Positions 17,976 through 28,533 are shown, counted from the stretch's first letter. The stretch: DNA of 64,000 nt from an uncultured Dehalococcoidia bacterium (GCA_951812795.1 OX638325.1:1054001-1118000); one strand, 5' to 3'. The notes: generated from the sequence alone by a model not told the origin. A program made the numbers and translations.

Positions 17976-18695
17976 ATGACGACGCTGATCCTCTACGGGT
18001 TCAATGACCCACACTCGAACGCCCTGATCGACGAGTTGCGATTCCAAGACGAGTCTCTGGTTTTTGTCAATGTTGCATGGGGACAAGACCGGGAGCATGA
18101 CCCCGCGATACGCGATGAAGTAGCGATGATCTGGTGCATCGGTTCGTCAATTCCGCTACCAATAGCAGTCACAAATGAGATCGCAGGGCAAGGTACACCG
18201 GTGGTCGCGATTACCGAAGAATCTTGTGCCGATCTTTTCGATTTCAATTCCGGCTACATCGAATTGTGCTTCAACTACCCGTCTGCGAAAGAGGTTCGGG
18301 CGCGCATCAAGGCCGTCAGGGCACGGGCAACTATTCAGTCGGAGCCGATGATCGTTCACGGTGACCTGACGATTGATGTGAATAGCTTTGCCGTCTCGCT
18401 AAATGGACGTAACATCGAGCTCACGTACAAGGAATACGAACTACTGAAACTCTTCGCGTCCAATCCAGGCCGCGTATTTCGTCGGGAAGACATCCTGAAT
18501 CGGATATGGGGCGATGACTACTTCGGAGGCACCCGAACCGTTGACGTTCACGTACGAAGATTGCGCAGCAAACTCGACGACGTTAGTCACAACGTCATTG
18601 AGACGATGTGGCGAGTCGGATATCGCTTCAGCGTACCCGAAGTTCGTGCGAATCCCAGCAACGGCGGTGGGCGGGCGATGGCAGGAGCAGCGTAA
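17976..18695 (+). CDS. Atypical OmpR-family response regulator, GlnR-like
   Basis: The C-terminal 93 residues (about 127-219) are a winged-helix DNA-binding domain of OmpR/PhoB type: LTYKEYELLKLFASNPGRVFRREDIL, then TRTVDVHVRRLRSKL and WRVGYRF. The first 118 residues resemble a receiver fold but lack the phospho-acceptor Asp (Cys54 is near its place in MIWCIGSS) and the late conserved Lys. No histidine kinase is adjacent. It heads glnA-gltB-gltD-nadE, so a nitrogen regulator like actinobacterial GlnR is a sensible reading. Function is inferred from architecture and neighbours. The 341 bp before it hold the divergent rpsL promoter and otherwise nothing clear. Confidence 0.8.
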   Translation: MTTLILYGFNDPHSNALIDELRFQDESLVFVNVAWGQDREHDPAIRDEVAMIWCIGSSIPLPIAVTNEIAGQGTPVVAITEESCADLFDFNSGYIELCFNYPSAKEVRARIKAVRARATIQSEPMIVHGDLTIDVNSFAVSLNGRNIELTYKEYELLKLFASNPGRVFRREDILNRIWGDDYFGGTRTVDVHVRRLRSKLDDVSHNVIETMWRVGYRFSVPEVRANPSNGGGRAMAGAA

Positions 18696-18712
18696 CTTTG
18701 AACCTGCAGATT

Positions 18713-18721
18713 TGATAAAAT
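18713..18721 (+). promoter_or_regulatory. Possible extended -10 element upstream of glnA
   Basis: TGATAAAAT matches an extended -10 box (TGn-TATAAT) with one mismatch in the hexamer. It lies in the gap after the regulator gene and about 150 bp before the preferred glnA start. No good -35 box is seen at the expected distance. It would allow glnA to be expressed separately from the regulator. Confidence 0.3.
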
Positions 18722-18873
18722 TCATGCTTTCTTGATCGGCGCCAGTGAACGAGTTTTTGAGGCGTGGTCGCGCGAACCGCTCGGTGACGCCTGAAATTCG
18801 GTCCTGCCGCGCTGCAATCGAGTTAAAGTTCGCGTCAGCTAACAACAAACAGACCTACCGCCAAGGCGAAACC

Positions 18874-20301
18874 GTGCAGACTGCGTCAAATACTCAGAGT
18901 CACTCTTCAACGACTTTCGACGACGAAGCGAAAGAGTTCGTCCTACGTTCGGCGAACCAACAAGACGTTCGCTTCATCCGGTTGTGGTTCACAGACATCC
19001 TCGGATCAGTCAAGGGATTCGCAATAACAATCGACGAGTTGGAGCATGTGCTCAACTCAGGTGCCAGTTTTGACGGTGCTGTCATCGACAGTCTTGCGCG
19101 CAGCGACGAAGTCGACACCGTCGCGTTGCCCGACCCAACAACGTGGCAGATACTCCCCTGGCGGCCCAGCCAAGACGCCGTCGCCAGCATGTTCTGTGAC
19201 CTCAGCACACCCGATCGCCAACCATTGCGTACTGACGGCCGGAACATTCTCAGATCTGTGATGCGCCGGGCCCGAAAACTTGGTTACAACTTTTACGTAG
19301 CTCCCGAACTTGAGTTCTACTACGCGGACGACAGCGACGAGTACTACAAAAGCGTGGGTGGCCGATCATCCCTGAACATCGGCGGCAACCACCAGGACTC
19401 CAACATGTCGGCGCGATTCAACCGCGCCAGCCGCTATTTCGATCAAACCTCGCCAGACCTCGGCGGAGCGGAACTTCGCCGAGAAGTCGTGTTAGCACTC
19501 GAAAAGATGGGGATCCCCGTTAAACACAGCCACCACGAAGTCGGGCAGGGCCAACACGAGATCGACCTCCGACACACAAATGCCCTTACGATGGCAGATT
19601 CGGTCGTCACATATCGAGTAGTAGTAAAGGAGATCGCGGCGCGAATGGGCGGCCACGCGACCTTCATGCCGCAACCATTCTCCGAACGTCCCGGCTCCGG
19701 CATGCACACGAACATGTCGTTATTCAGCGGCGACGACAACGCATTTTATTCCGCCGATGAAGACGAATTTCATCTCTCGGAAATCGGCAAGAAATTTATC
19801 GCCGGATTAGTCACGCACGCGCCTGAAATCACCGCGATCACGAACCAATGGGTCAACAGTTACAAACGCTTGGTTCAAGGCTCGGAAGCTCCGATCTTTG
19901 CTTCGTGGACCGCCGGCAACATGAACGACTTGATCCGAGTCCCCGCGTTTCGGCCTGGCCAAGAAGCCAGTATGCGAGTGGAATACCGAGCGCCTGATGC
20001 CGCGTGCAATCCATACCTCGCATTTACCGCTTTGCTCGCCGCCGGTCTAGAAGGCGTCGAGAACGACTACCCCCTCTCAACGCCAATCACCGACACTAAC
20101 TTCGCCGGGTCACATGCCTTGCCAAGATTACCCAGCTCGCTCCAAGAAGCAGTCACCATCGCGGAGAAAAGCGAACTGTTGAGAAAGAGCCTCGGTGACC
20201 GGGCCGTAGACAGTTTCTGCCGCAACAAATACCTGGAGTGGGACGAGTTCAACCGCACCGTGACCGATTTCGAGACCAACCGGTATCTCGACGTTCTTTA
20301 A
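18874..20301 (+). CDS. glnA: Glutamine synthetase, type I
   Basis: It makes glutamine from glutamate, ammonia and ATP in the cytoplasm. The beta-grasp domain begins at VRFIRLWFTDILGSVKGFAI; the catalytic domain has APELEFY, HHEVGQGQHEIDLR and ATFMPQPFSERPGSGMHTNMSL, then NSYKRLVQGSEAP and the RVEYRAPDAACNPYLAF region. The NLYxLP adenylylation site of the beta class is absent, so control by adenylylation is unlikely. The GTG at 18874 with AAGG seven bases upstream gives 475 residues. An in-frame GTG at 18745 would add 43 residues that do not look like the family. Confidence 0.93.
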   Translation: MQTASNTQSHSSTTFDDEAKEFVLRSANQQDVRFIRLWFTDILGSVKGFAITIDELEHVLNSGASFDGAVIDSLARSDEVDTVALPDPTTWQILPWRPSQDAVASMFCDLSTPDRQPLRTDGRNILRSVMRRARKLGYNFYVAPELEFYYADDSDEYYKSVGGRSSLNIGGNHQDSNMSARFNRASRYFDQTSPDLGGAELRREVVLALEKMGIPVKHSHHEVGQGQHEIDLRHTNALTMADSVVTYRVVVKEIAARMGGHATFMPQPFSERPGSGMHTNMSLFSGDDNAFYSADEDEFHLSEIGKKFIAGLVTHAPEITAITNQWVNSYKRLVQGSEAPIFASWTAGNMNDLIRVPAFRPGQEASMRVEYRAPDAACNPYLAFTALLAAGLEGVENDYPLSTPITDTNFAGSHALPRLPSSLQEAVTIAEKSELLRKSLGDRAVDSFCRNKYLEWDEFNRTVTDFETNRYLDVL

Positions 20302-20378
20302 CAGTTGCGGTGGCCGGCGAACGATTTCGCGGGCACGATATTAAGATTCAAGTTTGACCTTCCTGAGATACACGGTCG

Positions 20379-23300
20379 ATGACGTTGGAAAACACAACTG
20401 TTGAAATGCGGCGACGCGTTGCTGAACGCGACGCCGAGTTTCGACGTTTGGAAAAAGAGGGGCTGTATCTCAAAAGCCACGAACACGATGCTTGTGGCGT
20501 CGGTGTCGTAGCAAATATCGACGGTCACGGATCACACGACATCATCCAACAAGGCCTGGAAGTTCTCCGTAACCTCGGGCATCGCGGCGCGTGCGGTTGC
20601 GACCCGGAAACCGGCGACGGTGCGGGCATCTTGGTGCAGATGCCACACAAATTCATGGTCAAGGTCGCCAACGAGGTCGGTATTCAACTGCCCGGATCGC
20701 CCAACTACGCGGTCGCGATGTGCTTCCTGCCTCAAGATAAAGAGCTCCGAGAATTTTGTCAGACAACGCTTGAATCCAGTGCCCGCGAACACGGTATTGA
20801 GCCCATGGGTTGGCGGGACGTGCCAGTCGATCCCGATGCCGTAGGCGTGTGGGCTCGCGCACGTATGCCCTATATCTCGCAACTTTTCCTCAAAGCGCCT
20901 GAGAGTATCGGCGAGTCCTTGCTCGAACGCAGGCTCTACGTAATCCGAAAATCTACCGAAAAGGTCATTCGATCACGCATCGACGAAATTGAAAGTCAAT
21001 CCGGCGCAATTCTCAGTGACGAAGACGCCGCGGTCGTTAACGCCCTCCTGAATGAGTGGTACATACCGTCCCTCTCCGCCCGAACCATCGTCTACAAGGG
21101 CATGTTGATGTCGGAACAGACCGACAAATTCTACAAAGACTTGTCGGATCCCGATTTCCAGTCGAACTTCGCCATGGTCCACTCCCGATTCAGCACCAAC
21201 ACGCTTGGATCTTGGAAGCTCGCCCACCCGTATCGCATGTTGGCGCACAACGGCGAGATCAACACCGTCCGCGGCAACCGCAACTGGATGTCCGCTCGGG
21301 AACTCACCCTAGAATCCGAGCTCTTCGGCGACTACATCTCCGACATCCTGCCGATCTGCGAAACTGACGAACCGTCTGACACCGCATCACTCGACAACGC
21401 GTTCGAAGCCGTATACATGGGTGGTCGATCCGTAGACCACACGGCAGCGATGATGATGCCCGCCGCATGGTACGACCATGAATCGATGCCGCAAAACGTC
21501 AAGGACTTCTACGAGTATCACGGCGGCGTGATGGAGCCTTGGGACGGCCCGGCGATGATCGTCTTTACCGATGGGCACATGCTCGGCGCCGTCCTCGACC
21601 GAAACGGACTTCGACCATTCAGATACTCCGTGACCACCGACAACGTCCTCGTGATGGCCTCCGAGACCGGCGTACTCGATATTCCAGCAGACCAAATCCG
21701 TTATCGTTCTCGACTCCGTCCGGGCAGAATGTTCCTAGTCGATTTCGAAGAGAAGCGCATCATCGAACCCGAGGAAGTCGCCGAAAAGCTGGCTTCCAAC
21801 CAACCATACGGCGAATGGCTCTCCAATCAGCGCCTCACCCTCGACGATCTTGACCCTCCACAAAACGTGCCGCAAGTCGATCTTGAGACAATATCCATGC
21901 GTCAGATGGTGTTCGGATACACCCAAGAGGACATGCGCATGCTCATCGGTCCGATGGGCGTGACGGCGCACCAACCGCAAGGCTCGATGGGCAACGACGC
22001 GCCTCTCGCCGTTCTTTCCGACAAACCACAGAACCTCTTCGCCTACTTCAAGCAAGACTTCGCTCAAGTCTCCAACCCGCCACTCGATGCTATCCGCGAG
22101 CAACTCGTCACCCAGATGGCGGTGCCGGTCGGTCGACGTCCCAACCTCTTCGACGAAACCGAGCAACACGCGCGCCTACTGCGTATTGATCATCCGATCC
22201 TGCGCAACGCCGAGTTGGCGCAGATCAAGCAGTCAACCAAACCGGGCGTGAGAACCATCACCATATCGACACTTTTCCCGGTCGCCGATGGGGTCGCAGG
22301 TCTCAAAACCGCGCTCGAACGAATTCGCCAAGAAGCGTCCGAGGCCATCGCAAACGGATACACCGTCCTCGTTCTCTCCGACCGTGGGATTGACGCAGAA
22401 AACACCTTCATACCGTCATTGCTCGCTACCGCAGCTGTTCACCACCACCTCATCCGGGAAAAAACCTGCACGCAAGCCGATATCCTCGTCGAATCTGGCG
22501 AACCCAGAGAAGTGCACCACTTCGCGCTCCTCTTCGGATACGGCGCAAGCGGCATCAACCCATATCTCGCTCTCGAATCCCTAGCCGACATACGTGAATC
22601 CGTAGCCAGCGATGGCACCATGCCGTTGCAAGACGTCGCCGAGGAAAACTACCGCCGGGCGTCAGAAGAAGGCGTCCTGAAGACGATGTCAAAAATGGGC
22701 ATCTCCACGCTGCAGGGCTACCTCGGCGCTCAGATCTTTGAAGCGCTCGGACTTTCACAAGATCTGATCGACGAATACTTCACGTGGACCAACTCCCGCA
22801 TCGGCGGTATCGGCCTTGAAGAGATCGCAGCGGACGCCATAGCCAACCACGCCCGTGCCTACCCCCAATACGAAATTCCATCCAACCTCCGCCTAGACCT
22901 CGGCGGCTTCTACATGTGGCGAGCCACCGGCGAAAGACACATGTGGAACCCGCGGACGATTTCGCTTATTCAGACGGCGTCCACCCTCAATAGCAAGACA
23001 ATTTACAAGCAGTTCGAAGACGCCGCGGACGAAGAACCTGAAGGTTTCATCGCCCTGCGACAGATGCTCGATTTCGACGAAAGCAGCTTCCAGCCGATAC
23101 CACTTGAAGAAGTCGAACCGATCGATAAAATCTTGCCCCGGTTCGCCACCGGCGCAATATCGCTCGGATCGATCTCACGCGAAGCTCACGAGACCCTCGC
23201 CATTGCTATGAACCGCATCGGCGCGCGGAGCAACACAGGCGAAGGCGGCGAAGACGACGAGCGATACGTACCTTTCGACGAAATCGATTCTCGTAACTCG

Positions 23301-25103
23301 GCGGTCAAACAGGTCGCTTCGGGAAGATTCGGCGTCACCGCCGAATACATGGTCAACGCTAAAGACCTGCAAATTAAGATGGCGCAAGGTGCGAAGCCCG
23401 GCGAAGGCGGCGAGATTCCCGGCCACAAGATCAGCGAATATATCGCATCGATCCGACGTACCACCCCCGGCGTCGAACTAATCTCTCCGCCACCTCACCA
23501 CGACATCTACTCCATCGAAGACATCGCCCAACTCATTCACGACCTCAAGAACGTCAATCCCGATGCCCGCGTCCACGTCAAACTCGTGGCCCGCTCTGGC
23601 GTCGGCATCATCGCCGCCGGCATCTCAAAAGGCAAGGGCGATGTCGTTCTCATATCCGGTGACTCCGGTGGCACCGGCGCATCGCCGCTATCCTCAATCA
23701 AACACGCCGGGATACCTTGGGAACTCGGCGTCAGCGAAACCCAACAAGTCCTTGTAGCCAACGGCCTGCGCGACCGAATCGTTGTCCAGACCGATGGTCA
23801 AATCAAGACCAGCCGAGACGTGGCAATGGCCGCGCTTCTTGGCGCCGACGAATGGGGCGTCGCGACCGCCGCATTGATAACCATGGGCTGCATCATGCTC
23901 CGCAAGTGCCACATGAACACCTGCTCGGTCGGCGTCGCAACCCAAGACCCAGAACTACGCGCCAAGTTCGCCGGTACCCCGGAAGCCGTCGTCAACTACT
24001 TCACGATGCTCGCCGAAGAACTCCGAAATCGCATGGCACAGATGGGTTTCCGAACCGTCAATGAGATGATCGGACGTGCCGATATGCTCAAACAGCGCGA
24101 CGATATCGATCACTTCAAAGCCAAAACCCTAGACCTATCCAGAATCCTCGTCGATTCGCAGCCGTTAGAAGGTGACCACTCGTACCAGTGCACCGGACAA
24201 GACCACGCCCTCGAATTCGCTCTCGACCACAAACTCATCGAGTTGACCGAGCAGACCATCGCAAACGGCGGCGAAACAACCGTCACAGAAACCATCGACA
24301 TCCGCAACCGCAACCGCACAGTCGGCGGCATGATGAGCGGACGCATCGCGTCGAAACTCGGACGAAAAGGCCTTCCCGACGGCTCGATCAACATTAACTT
24401 CAAAGGCTCAACCGGACAAAGTTTCGGCGCATGGGTAGTCAAAGGCGTCACCTTCAAGGTATACGGCGACGCCAACGACTATTTCGGCAAAGGACTCTCC
24501 GGTGGCCGACTCGTAATCGTTCCGCCCGAAGACGTGAAATTCGTCGCCGAAGACAACATCATCATCGGCAACGTCGCTCTCTACGGATCAACTGGCGGCG
24601 AGGCATTCATTCGAGGGATCGCCGGCGAGCGATTCTGCGTCCGTAACTCGGCCGCTAACGCCGTCGTCGAAGGCATCGGCGATCACGGCTGCGAATATAT
24701 GACCGGCGGACGCGTCGTCGTTCTCGGCCCAACCGGCAGAAACTTTGGCGCCGGGATGAGCGGCGGCATCGCTTACGTCTGGGATCCCGACAACTCCTTG
24801 CACGAACGTTTCAATGACGGAATGGCAGATCTGCAGCAACTCGTCCCCGGCTCCGACGACGAATCCGAGGCCAAGGCGCTCATTGAGAAGCATCTCCATT
24901 GGACTGACAGCGACGTCGCACGACGGTTACTCGACGACTGGACAAACACCGTCAACCAGTTCAAAAAGATAATGCCTCGTGATTACGCCAGGATCTTGCT
25001 CGAGCAACATGAAGCTAGGCAGCGACTAGTCGACGACGCGGCCAACTTTTCACTCAACGGTGGAACTGTGACCACTCCAGAACTTGCCGGTAGAGCGGTC
25101 TGA
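20379..25103 (+). CDS. gltB: Glutamate synthase, large subunit
   Basis: The 1574-residue protein transfers the glutamine amide to 2-oxoglutarate. A propeptide of 38 residues ends before Cys39 (HDACGVGVV), the nucleophile of the class II amidotransferase domain. The FMN-binding synthase domain follows, with GAKPGEGGEIPGHK, SPPPHHDIYSIEDIAQLI and SGDSGGTGASPLSS. A 3Fe-4S cluster is formed by the cysteines of CIMLRKCHMNTCSVG. The C-terminal GXGXG beta-helix (GSTGGEAFIRGIAGERF, GGRVVVLGPTGRNFGAGMSGG) is complete. The partner gltD starts 6 bp downstream. Confidence 0.98.
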   Translation: MTLENTTVEMRRRVAERDAEFRRLEKEGLYLKSHEHDACGVGVVANIDGHGSHDIIQQGLEVLRNLGHRGACGCDPETGDGAGILVQMPHKFMVKVANEVGIQLPGSPNYAVAMCFLPQDKELREFCQTTLESSAREHGIEPMGWRDVPVDPDAVGVWARARMPYISQLFLKAPESIGESLLERRLYVIRKSTEKVIRSRIDEIESQSGAILSDEDAAVVNALLNEWYIPSLSARTIVYKGMLMSEQTDKFYKDLSDPDFQSNFAMVHSRFSTNTLGSWKLAHPYRMLAHNGEINTVRGNRNWMSARELTLESELFGDYISDILPICETDEPSDTASLDNAFEAVYMGGRSVDHTAAMMMPAAWYDHESMPQNVKDFYEYHGGVMEPWDGPAMIVFTDGHMLGAVLDRNGLRPFRYSVTTDNVLVMASETGVLDIPADQIRYRSRLRPGRMFLVDFEEKRIIEPEEVAEKLASNQPYGEWLSNQRLTLDDLDPPQNVPQVDLETISMRQMVFGYTQEDMRMLIGPMGVTAHQPQGSMGNDAPLAVLSDKPQNLFAYFKQDFAQVSNPPLDAIREQLVTQMAVPVGRRPNLFDETEQHARLLRIDHPILRNAELAQIKQSTKPGVRTITISTLFPVADGVAGLKTALERIRQEASEAIANGYTVLVLSDRGIDAENTFIPSLLATAAVHHHLIREKTCTQADILVESGEPREVHHFALLFGYGASGINPYLALESLADIRESVASDGTMPLQDVAEENYRRASEEGVLKTMSKMGISTLQGYLGAQIFEALGLSQDLIDEYFTWTNSRIGGIGLEEIAADAIANHARAYPQYEIPSNLRLDLGGFYMWRATGERHMWNPRTISLIQTASTLNSKTIYKQFEDAADEEPEGFIALRQMLDFDESSFQPIPLEEVEPIDKILPRFATGAISLGSISREAHETLAIAMNRIGARSNTGEGGEDDERYVPFDEIDSRNSAVKQVASGRFGVTAEYMVNAKDLQIKMAQGAKPGEGGEIPGHKISEYIASIRRTTPGVELISPPPHHDIYSIEDIAQLIHDLKNVNPDARVHVKLVARSGVGIIAAGISKGKGDVVLISGDSGGTGASPLSSIKHAGIPWELGVSETQQVLVANGLRDRIVVQTDGQIKTSRDVAMAALLGADEWGVATAALITMGCIMLRKCHMNTCSVGVATQDPELRAKFAGTPEAVVNYFTMLAEELRNRMAQMGFRTVNEMIGRADMLKQRDDIDHFKAKTLDLSRILVDSQPLEGDHSYQCTGQDHALEFALDHKLIELTEQTIANGGETTVTETIDIRNRNRTVGGMMSGRIASKLGRKGLPDGSININFKGSTGQSFGAWVVKGVTFKVYGDANDYFGKGLSGGRLVIVPPEDVKFVAEDNIIIGNVALYGSTGGEAFIRGIAGERFCVRNSAANAVVEGIGDHGCEYMTGGRVVVLGPTGRNFGAGMSGGIAYVWDPDNSLHERFNDGMADLQQLVPGSDDESEAKALIEKHLHWTDSDVARRLLDDWTNTVNQFKKIMPRDYARILLEQHEARQRLVDDAANFSLNGGTVTTPELAGRAV

Positions 25104-25109
25104 CGCATC

Positions 25110-26588
25110 ATGGGAAGCACCGACGGTTTCAAAGAGTTCGAACGCGCCCCCATGCCGCGCCGCGATCGCCACGAGCGTCTAAGCGACTGGCGAGAAATCT
25201 ACCTCAAGTGGGACGAAAGAGACGCCCGCCAACAAGCCGCACGCTGCATGGACTGCGGTGTCCCGTTCTGCAACGATGGATGCCCGCTCGGCAACCTCAT
25301 CCCCGAATGGAACGACCTCGCATACCTCGGCGATTGGCAAGAAGCCATCGCCAGACTCCACGCCACAAACAACTTCCCCGAATTTACCGGCCGAATCTGC
25401 CCCGCACCCTGCGAAGCTGCCTGTACTCTCTCGATCAACATGGAACCTGTGACGATCGAGATGATCGAGAAACAGATCTCCGAACGGGCCTGGCAAGAGG
25501 GATGGATAACCCCCGAACTACCCGACTACCGCACCGGCAAAAAAATTGCCATCGTTGGCTCCGGACCGGCCGGGCTAGCAGCCGCTCAACAGCTGAACCG
25601 CGCCGGCCACACCGTGACCGTCTACGAACGCGCGGAATACCTCGGCGGACTCCTAGCCCTCGGCATTCCCGAGTTCAAACTCGAGAAATCAGTCGTCGAA
25701 CGCCGACTTCAGCAGATGCGCGACGAAGGCGTGGTCTTCAAAACCAGCACCGACGTCGGCGTCGACATCCCAGCCGAAGAGCTAGTCGAACAAAACGACG
25801 CCATAGTCCTAGCCGGCGGCTCAACCGTCCCTCGAGACTTCCCGATCCCAGGCCGCGATCTCGACGGCATCCACTTCGCAATGGACTACCTCACCCAGCA
25901 GAACCGCCGTCTCCGAGGCCAAGAATTCTCCCCCGCGGAAACCCTCACCGCCGAAGACAAACACGTCGTCATCATTGGCGGCGGAGACACCGGCGCCGAT
26001 TGCCTCGGCACTGCGCACCGCCAATTCGCCAAAAACATCATCCAACTCGAACTCCTCCCTCGCCCACCTGAACGCCGATCGCGCACCAACCCCTGGCCCG
26101 ACTGGTCCCACGTCTTCCGCACCTCTTCCGCGCACGAGGAAGGCGGAAAACGCGACTACAACATCATGACCAAACGCTTCGTCGGTACCGAAGGCAACGT
26201 CACTCATCTCGAATGTGTCCGCGTCGACTGGGTCTTCGAAGATGGCCAACGCCCCAATATGGTCGAGATACCCGGATCCGAGTTCACAATCCCCGCCGAC
26301 ATCGTACTCCTCGCCATGGGCTTCATTCATCCTCAACACGACGGTCTACTCAACGATCTTGAAGTTCAATACGACCCGTTCGGAAACGTTAAGACCGACC
26401 CAACCTTGAAGAGCAGCACCGAAAAAGTCTTCGCGTGTGGCGACATGCAACGCGGGCAGTCGCTCGTCGTCCACGCCATCGCCAACGGACGCCAATGCGC
26501 ACGCGAGGTCGATCTGTATCTCTCCGGTCGATCCTCCCTGCCCACCGTGCGAGGATACGCACGGCCTGCAATCCCGGTATACGCCTGA
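25110..26588 (+). CDS. gltD: Glutamate synthase, small subunit
   Basis: The 492-residue protein feeds electrons from NAD(P)H to the large subunit. The N-terminal cysteine-rich domain has CMDCGVPFCNDGCPLGN and CPAPCEAAC, ligands of two iron-sulfur clusters. A first dinucleotide fold begins VGSGPAGLAAAQQLNRAG and a second at VIIGGGDTGADCLG. The C-terminal KVFACGDMQRGQSLVVHAIANGR is the FAD-binding end. Directly after gltB, it makes the complete two-subunit enzyme, which with glnA forms the GS-GOGAT cycle. Confidence 0.97.
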   Translation: MGSTDGFKEFERAPMPRRDRHERLSDWREIYLKWDERDARQQAARCMDCGVPFCNDGCPLGNLIPEWNDLAYLGDWQEAIARLHATNNFPEFTGRICPAPCEAACTLSINMEPVTIEMIEKQISERAWQEGWITPELPDYRTGKKIAIVGSGPAGLAAAQQLNRAGHTVTVYERAEYLGGLLALGIPEFKLEKSVVERRLQQMRDEGVVFKTSTDVGVDIPAEELVEQNDAIVLAGGSTVPRDFPIPGRDLDGIHFAMDYLTQQNRRLRGQEFSPAETLTAEDKHVVIIGGGDTGADCLGTAHRQFAKNIIQLELLPRPPERRSRTNPWPDWSHVFRTSSAHEEGGKRDYNIMTKRFVGTEGNVTHLECVRVDWVFEDGQRPNMVEIPGSEFTIPADIVLLAMGFIHPQHDGLLNDLEVQYDPFGNVKTDPTLKSSTEKVFACGDMQRGQSLVVHAIANGRQCAREVDLYLSGRSSLPTVRGYARPAIPVYA

Positions 26589-26656
26589 GCCTCTTCCAAC
26601 AAGCCAACATGCGAAACCGCAAACGGTTCCGCTCGCAGAATAGGTGACCCGCGGAT

Positions 26657-28393
26657 ATGACCACCATCAGAGTCGCCTCCGCACAGATAAACACCACCGT
26701 CGGCGATATCGCAGGCAACTGCAAGCTGATCGCAGCCGCGATCGACGAAGCGCGCAGCATCGGTGCCGATATCGTCGCATTCCCGGAACTCGCCATCACC
26801 GGCTATCCGCCCGAAGACCTCCTCCTCTCCCAGCACTTCGTTCGCACCAACCGCCAAGCCCTAGACGAACTGGCCCAACACTGCACAAACATTGCCGCAA
26901 TGATCGGTATCGTCGACTACGACGAAGACGAAAACGGCAACATCAAAAACATCTTCAATGCCGCCGCAATCATCGTCAACCGTCAGATCGTCGCCATCTA
27001 CCACAAGAACGAACTACCTAACTACGGCGTCTTTGACGAGCTCCGTTACTTCACACCCGGAACAACCTGCCAGATCATCGACATTAACGGCATCGCCGTT
27101 GGCGTCAACATCTGCGAAGACATCTGGGTTAACCCCGGCGTTGGTGATGCCCAGTGCGTCGCTGGTGCCCAACTCATCCTCACCCTCAACTCCTCACCAT
27201 ACGAGATCGGAAAACTCCAGACTCGCATCAACTTGGTCACCGATCTCGCCAAACGACACCAAGCCTACGCCATCTACACCAACCAAGTCGGCGGGCAAGA
27301 CGAATTAGTCTTCGACGGCTCCAGCATATTCGCCGGACCTCAAGGAGAGACGCTCGCCGTCGCGCCCCGATTCGAATCGGCAGTCACGGCGATCGACATC
27401 GAGTTGCATGACAACGCATCCTCAGTCGATCATTACGAAGAGTGCGGTGAAAAATCGTTCCAACCGACCAAACTCGTCGCGCCGCGTTTCATCACCGCCG
27501 CCAAAACCGAAATCCCCTCGCCCGAGGCCGAATTCGAAGACGACGTCTCACAGGTCTACGCCGCATTAACGCTCGGCACTCGCGACTATATCCACAAGAC
27601 GGGCTTCCAGAAAGTCGCAATCGCCTTATCTGGCGGCATCGACTCCTCGATCGTTGCCTGCATCGCTGCCGACGCCATCGGATCCGAAAACATCGTCGGC
27701 GTCGGAATGCCGTCCCGCTACTCCTCCGATGGCAGCCTCATCGACGCCCAAGACCTCGCCGACCGACTAAGAATTCCCCTCTGGCGAGTACCCATTGAAC
27801 CCGCCCACGCGGCGTTCGAGCAGATGCTCGCCGAAACCTTCCGCGGACACGACGCTAACACCGCCGAGGAGAATGTTCAATCCCGCATCCGTGGCAATGT
27901 GATGATGACCATCGCAAACAAATTCGGCTGGCTCGTGCTCACCACCGGCAACAAATCCGAGATGGCGACCGGATACGCCACGCTCTACGGCGATATGGCC
28001 GGAGGCTTCGCAGTCATCAAAGACATCCCGAAACAACTCGTCTACCAACTCTCCGAATACCGCAACAGCATCGACGACTCCCCACCAATACCCCCATCCG
28101 TTATCGACAAACCGCCAACAGCCGAACTTCGTCCCGACCAACTCGACGTCGATTCGCTACCACCATACGCCCAACTCGACCCTTTGCTCCGTGCATACAT
28201 CGAAGAACGCCGCTCCAGCGAAGAGATCCTCGAAGAACTCGAAGGCATAGACCACGCCACGGCGGCGCGCATTCTTCGCATGGTCGACATAAACGAATAC
28301 AAACGACGACAATCTCCCCCCGGCGTCAAAGTAACTGGCCTAGCCTTCGGACGGGACCGCCGCATGCCCATAGCCTCCCGCTGGCGCCACTAA
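26657..28393 (+). CDS. nadE: Glutamine-dependent NAD+ synthetase
   Basis: It converts deamido-NAD to NAD with glutamine and ATP. The N-terminal nitrilase-type glutaminase shows its triad: Glu44 (FPELAITGY), Lys117 (HKNELPNYGVFDE) and Cys153 (NICEDIW). The C-terminal synthetase has the PP-loop SGGIDSS near residue 320 and TGNKSEMATGYATLYGDMAGGF. At 578 residues it is a full-length two-domain enzyme. Its place after gltBD links it to glutamine supply. It lies 68 bp after gltD. Confidence 0.97.
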   Translation: MTTIRVASAQINTTVGDIAGNCKLIAAAIDEARSIGADIVAFPELAITGYPPEDLLLSQHFVRTNRQALDELAQHCTNIAAMIGIVDYDEDENGNIKNIFNAAAIIVNRQIVAIYHKNELPNYGVFDELRYFTPGTTCQIIDINGIAVGVNICEDIWVNPGVGDAQCVAGAQLILTLNSSPYEIGKLQTRINLVTDLAKRHQAYAIYTNQVGGQDELVFDGSSIFAGPQGETLAVAPRFESAVTAIDIELHDNASSVDHYEECGEKSFQPTKLVAPRFITAAKTEIPSPEAEFEDDVSQVYAALTLGTRDYIHKTGFQKVAIALSGGIDSSIVACIAADAIGSENIVGVGMPSRYSSDGSLIDAQDLADRLRIPLWRVPIEPAHAAFEQMLAETFRGHDANTAEENVQSRIRGNVMMTIANKFGWLVLTTGNKSEMATGYATLYGDMAGGFAVIKDIPKQLVYQLSEYRNSIDDSPPIPPSVIDKPPTAELRPDQLDVDSLPPYAQLDPLLRAYIEERRSSEEILEELEGIDHATAARILRMVDINEYKRRQSPPGVKVTGLAFGRDRRMPIASRWRH

Positions 28394-28493
28394 ACTCTTG
28401 AACGACAACATCTCGAAAACCTGCAAAGCGGAAACCAACAAGGGGGTGAGGCGGTACCACACATCACCACAGTATCCCCATGAACACGAACAG

Positions 28494-28533
28494 CCCCCTC
28501 TTCCGTTCGGCGGGAGAGGGCTAGGGTGAGGGC
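28494..28533. repeat. Intergenic repeat, CCCTC...GAGGG type
   Basis: CCCTCTTCCG and CGGGAGAGGG form an imperfect stem, followed by CTAGGGTGAGGG. A related copy lies at 52033-52097, where extra bases are inserted after CTAG. Such elements are common between genes in many bacteria. The whole 28394-28637 gap contains nothing else recognisable. Confidence 0.55.
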
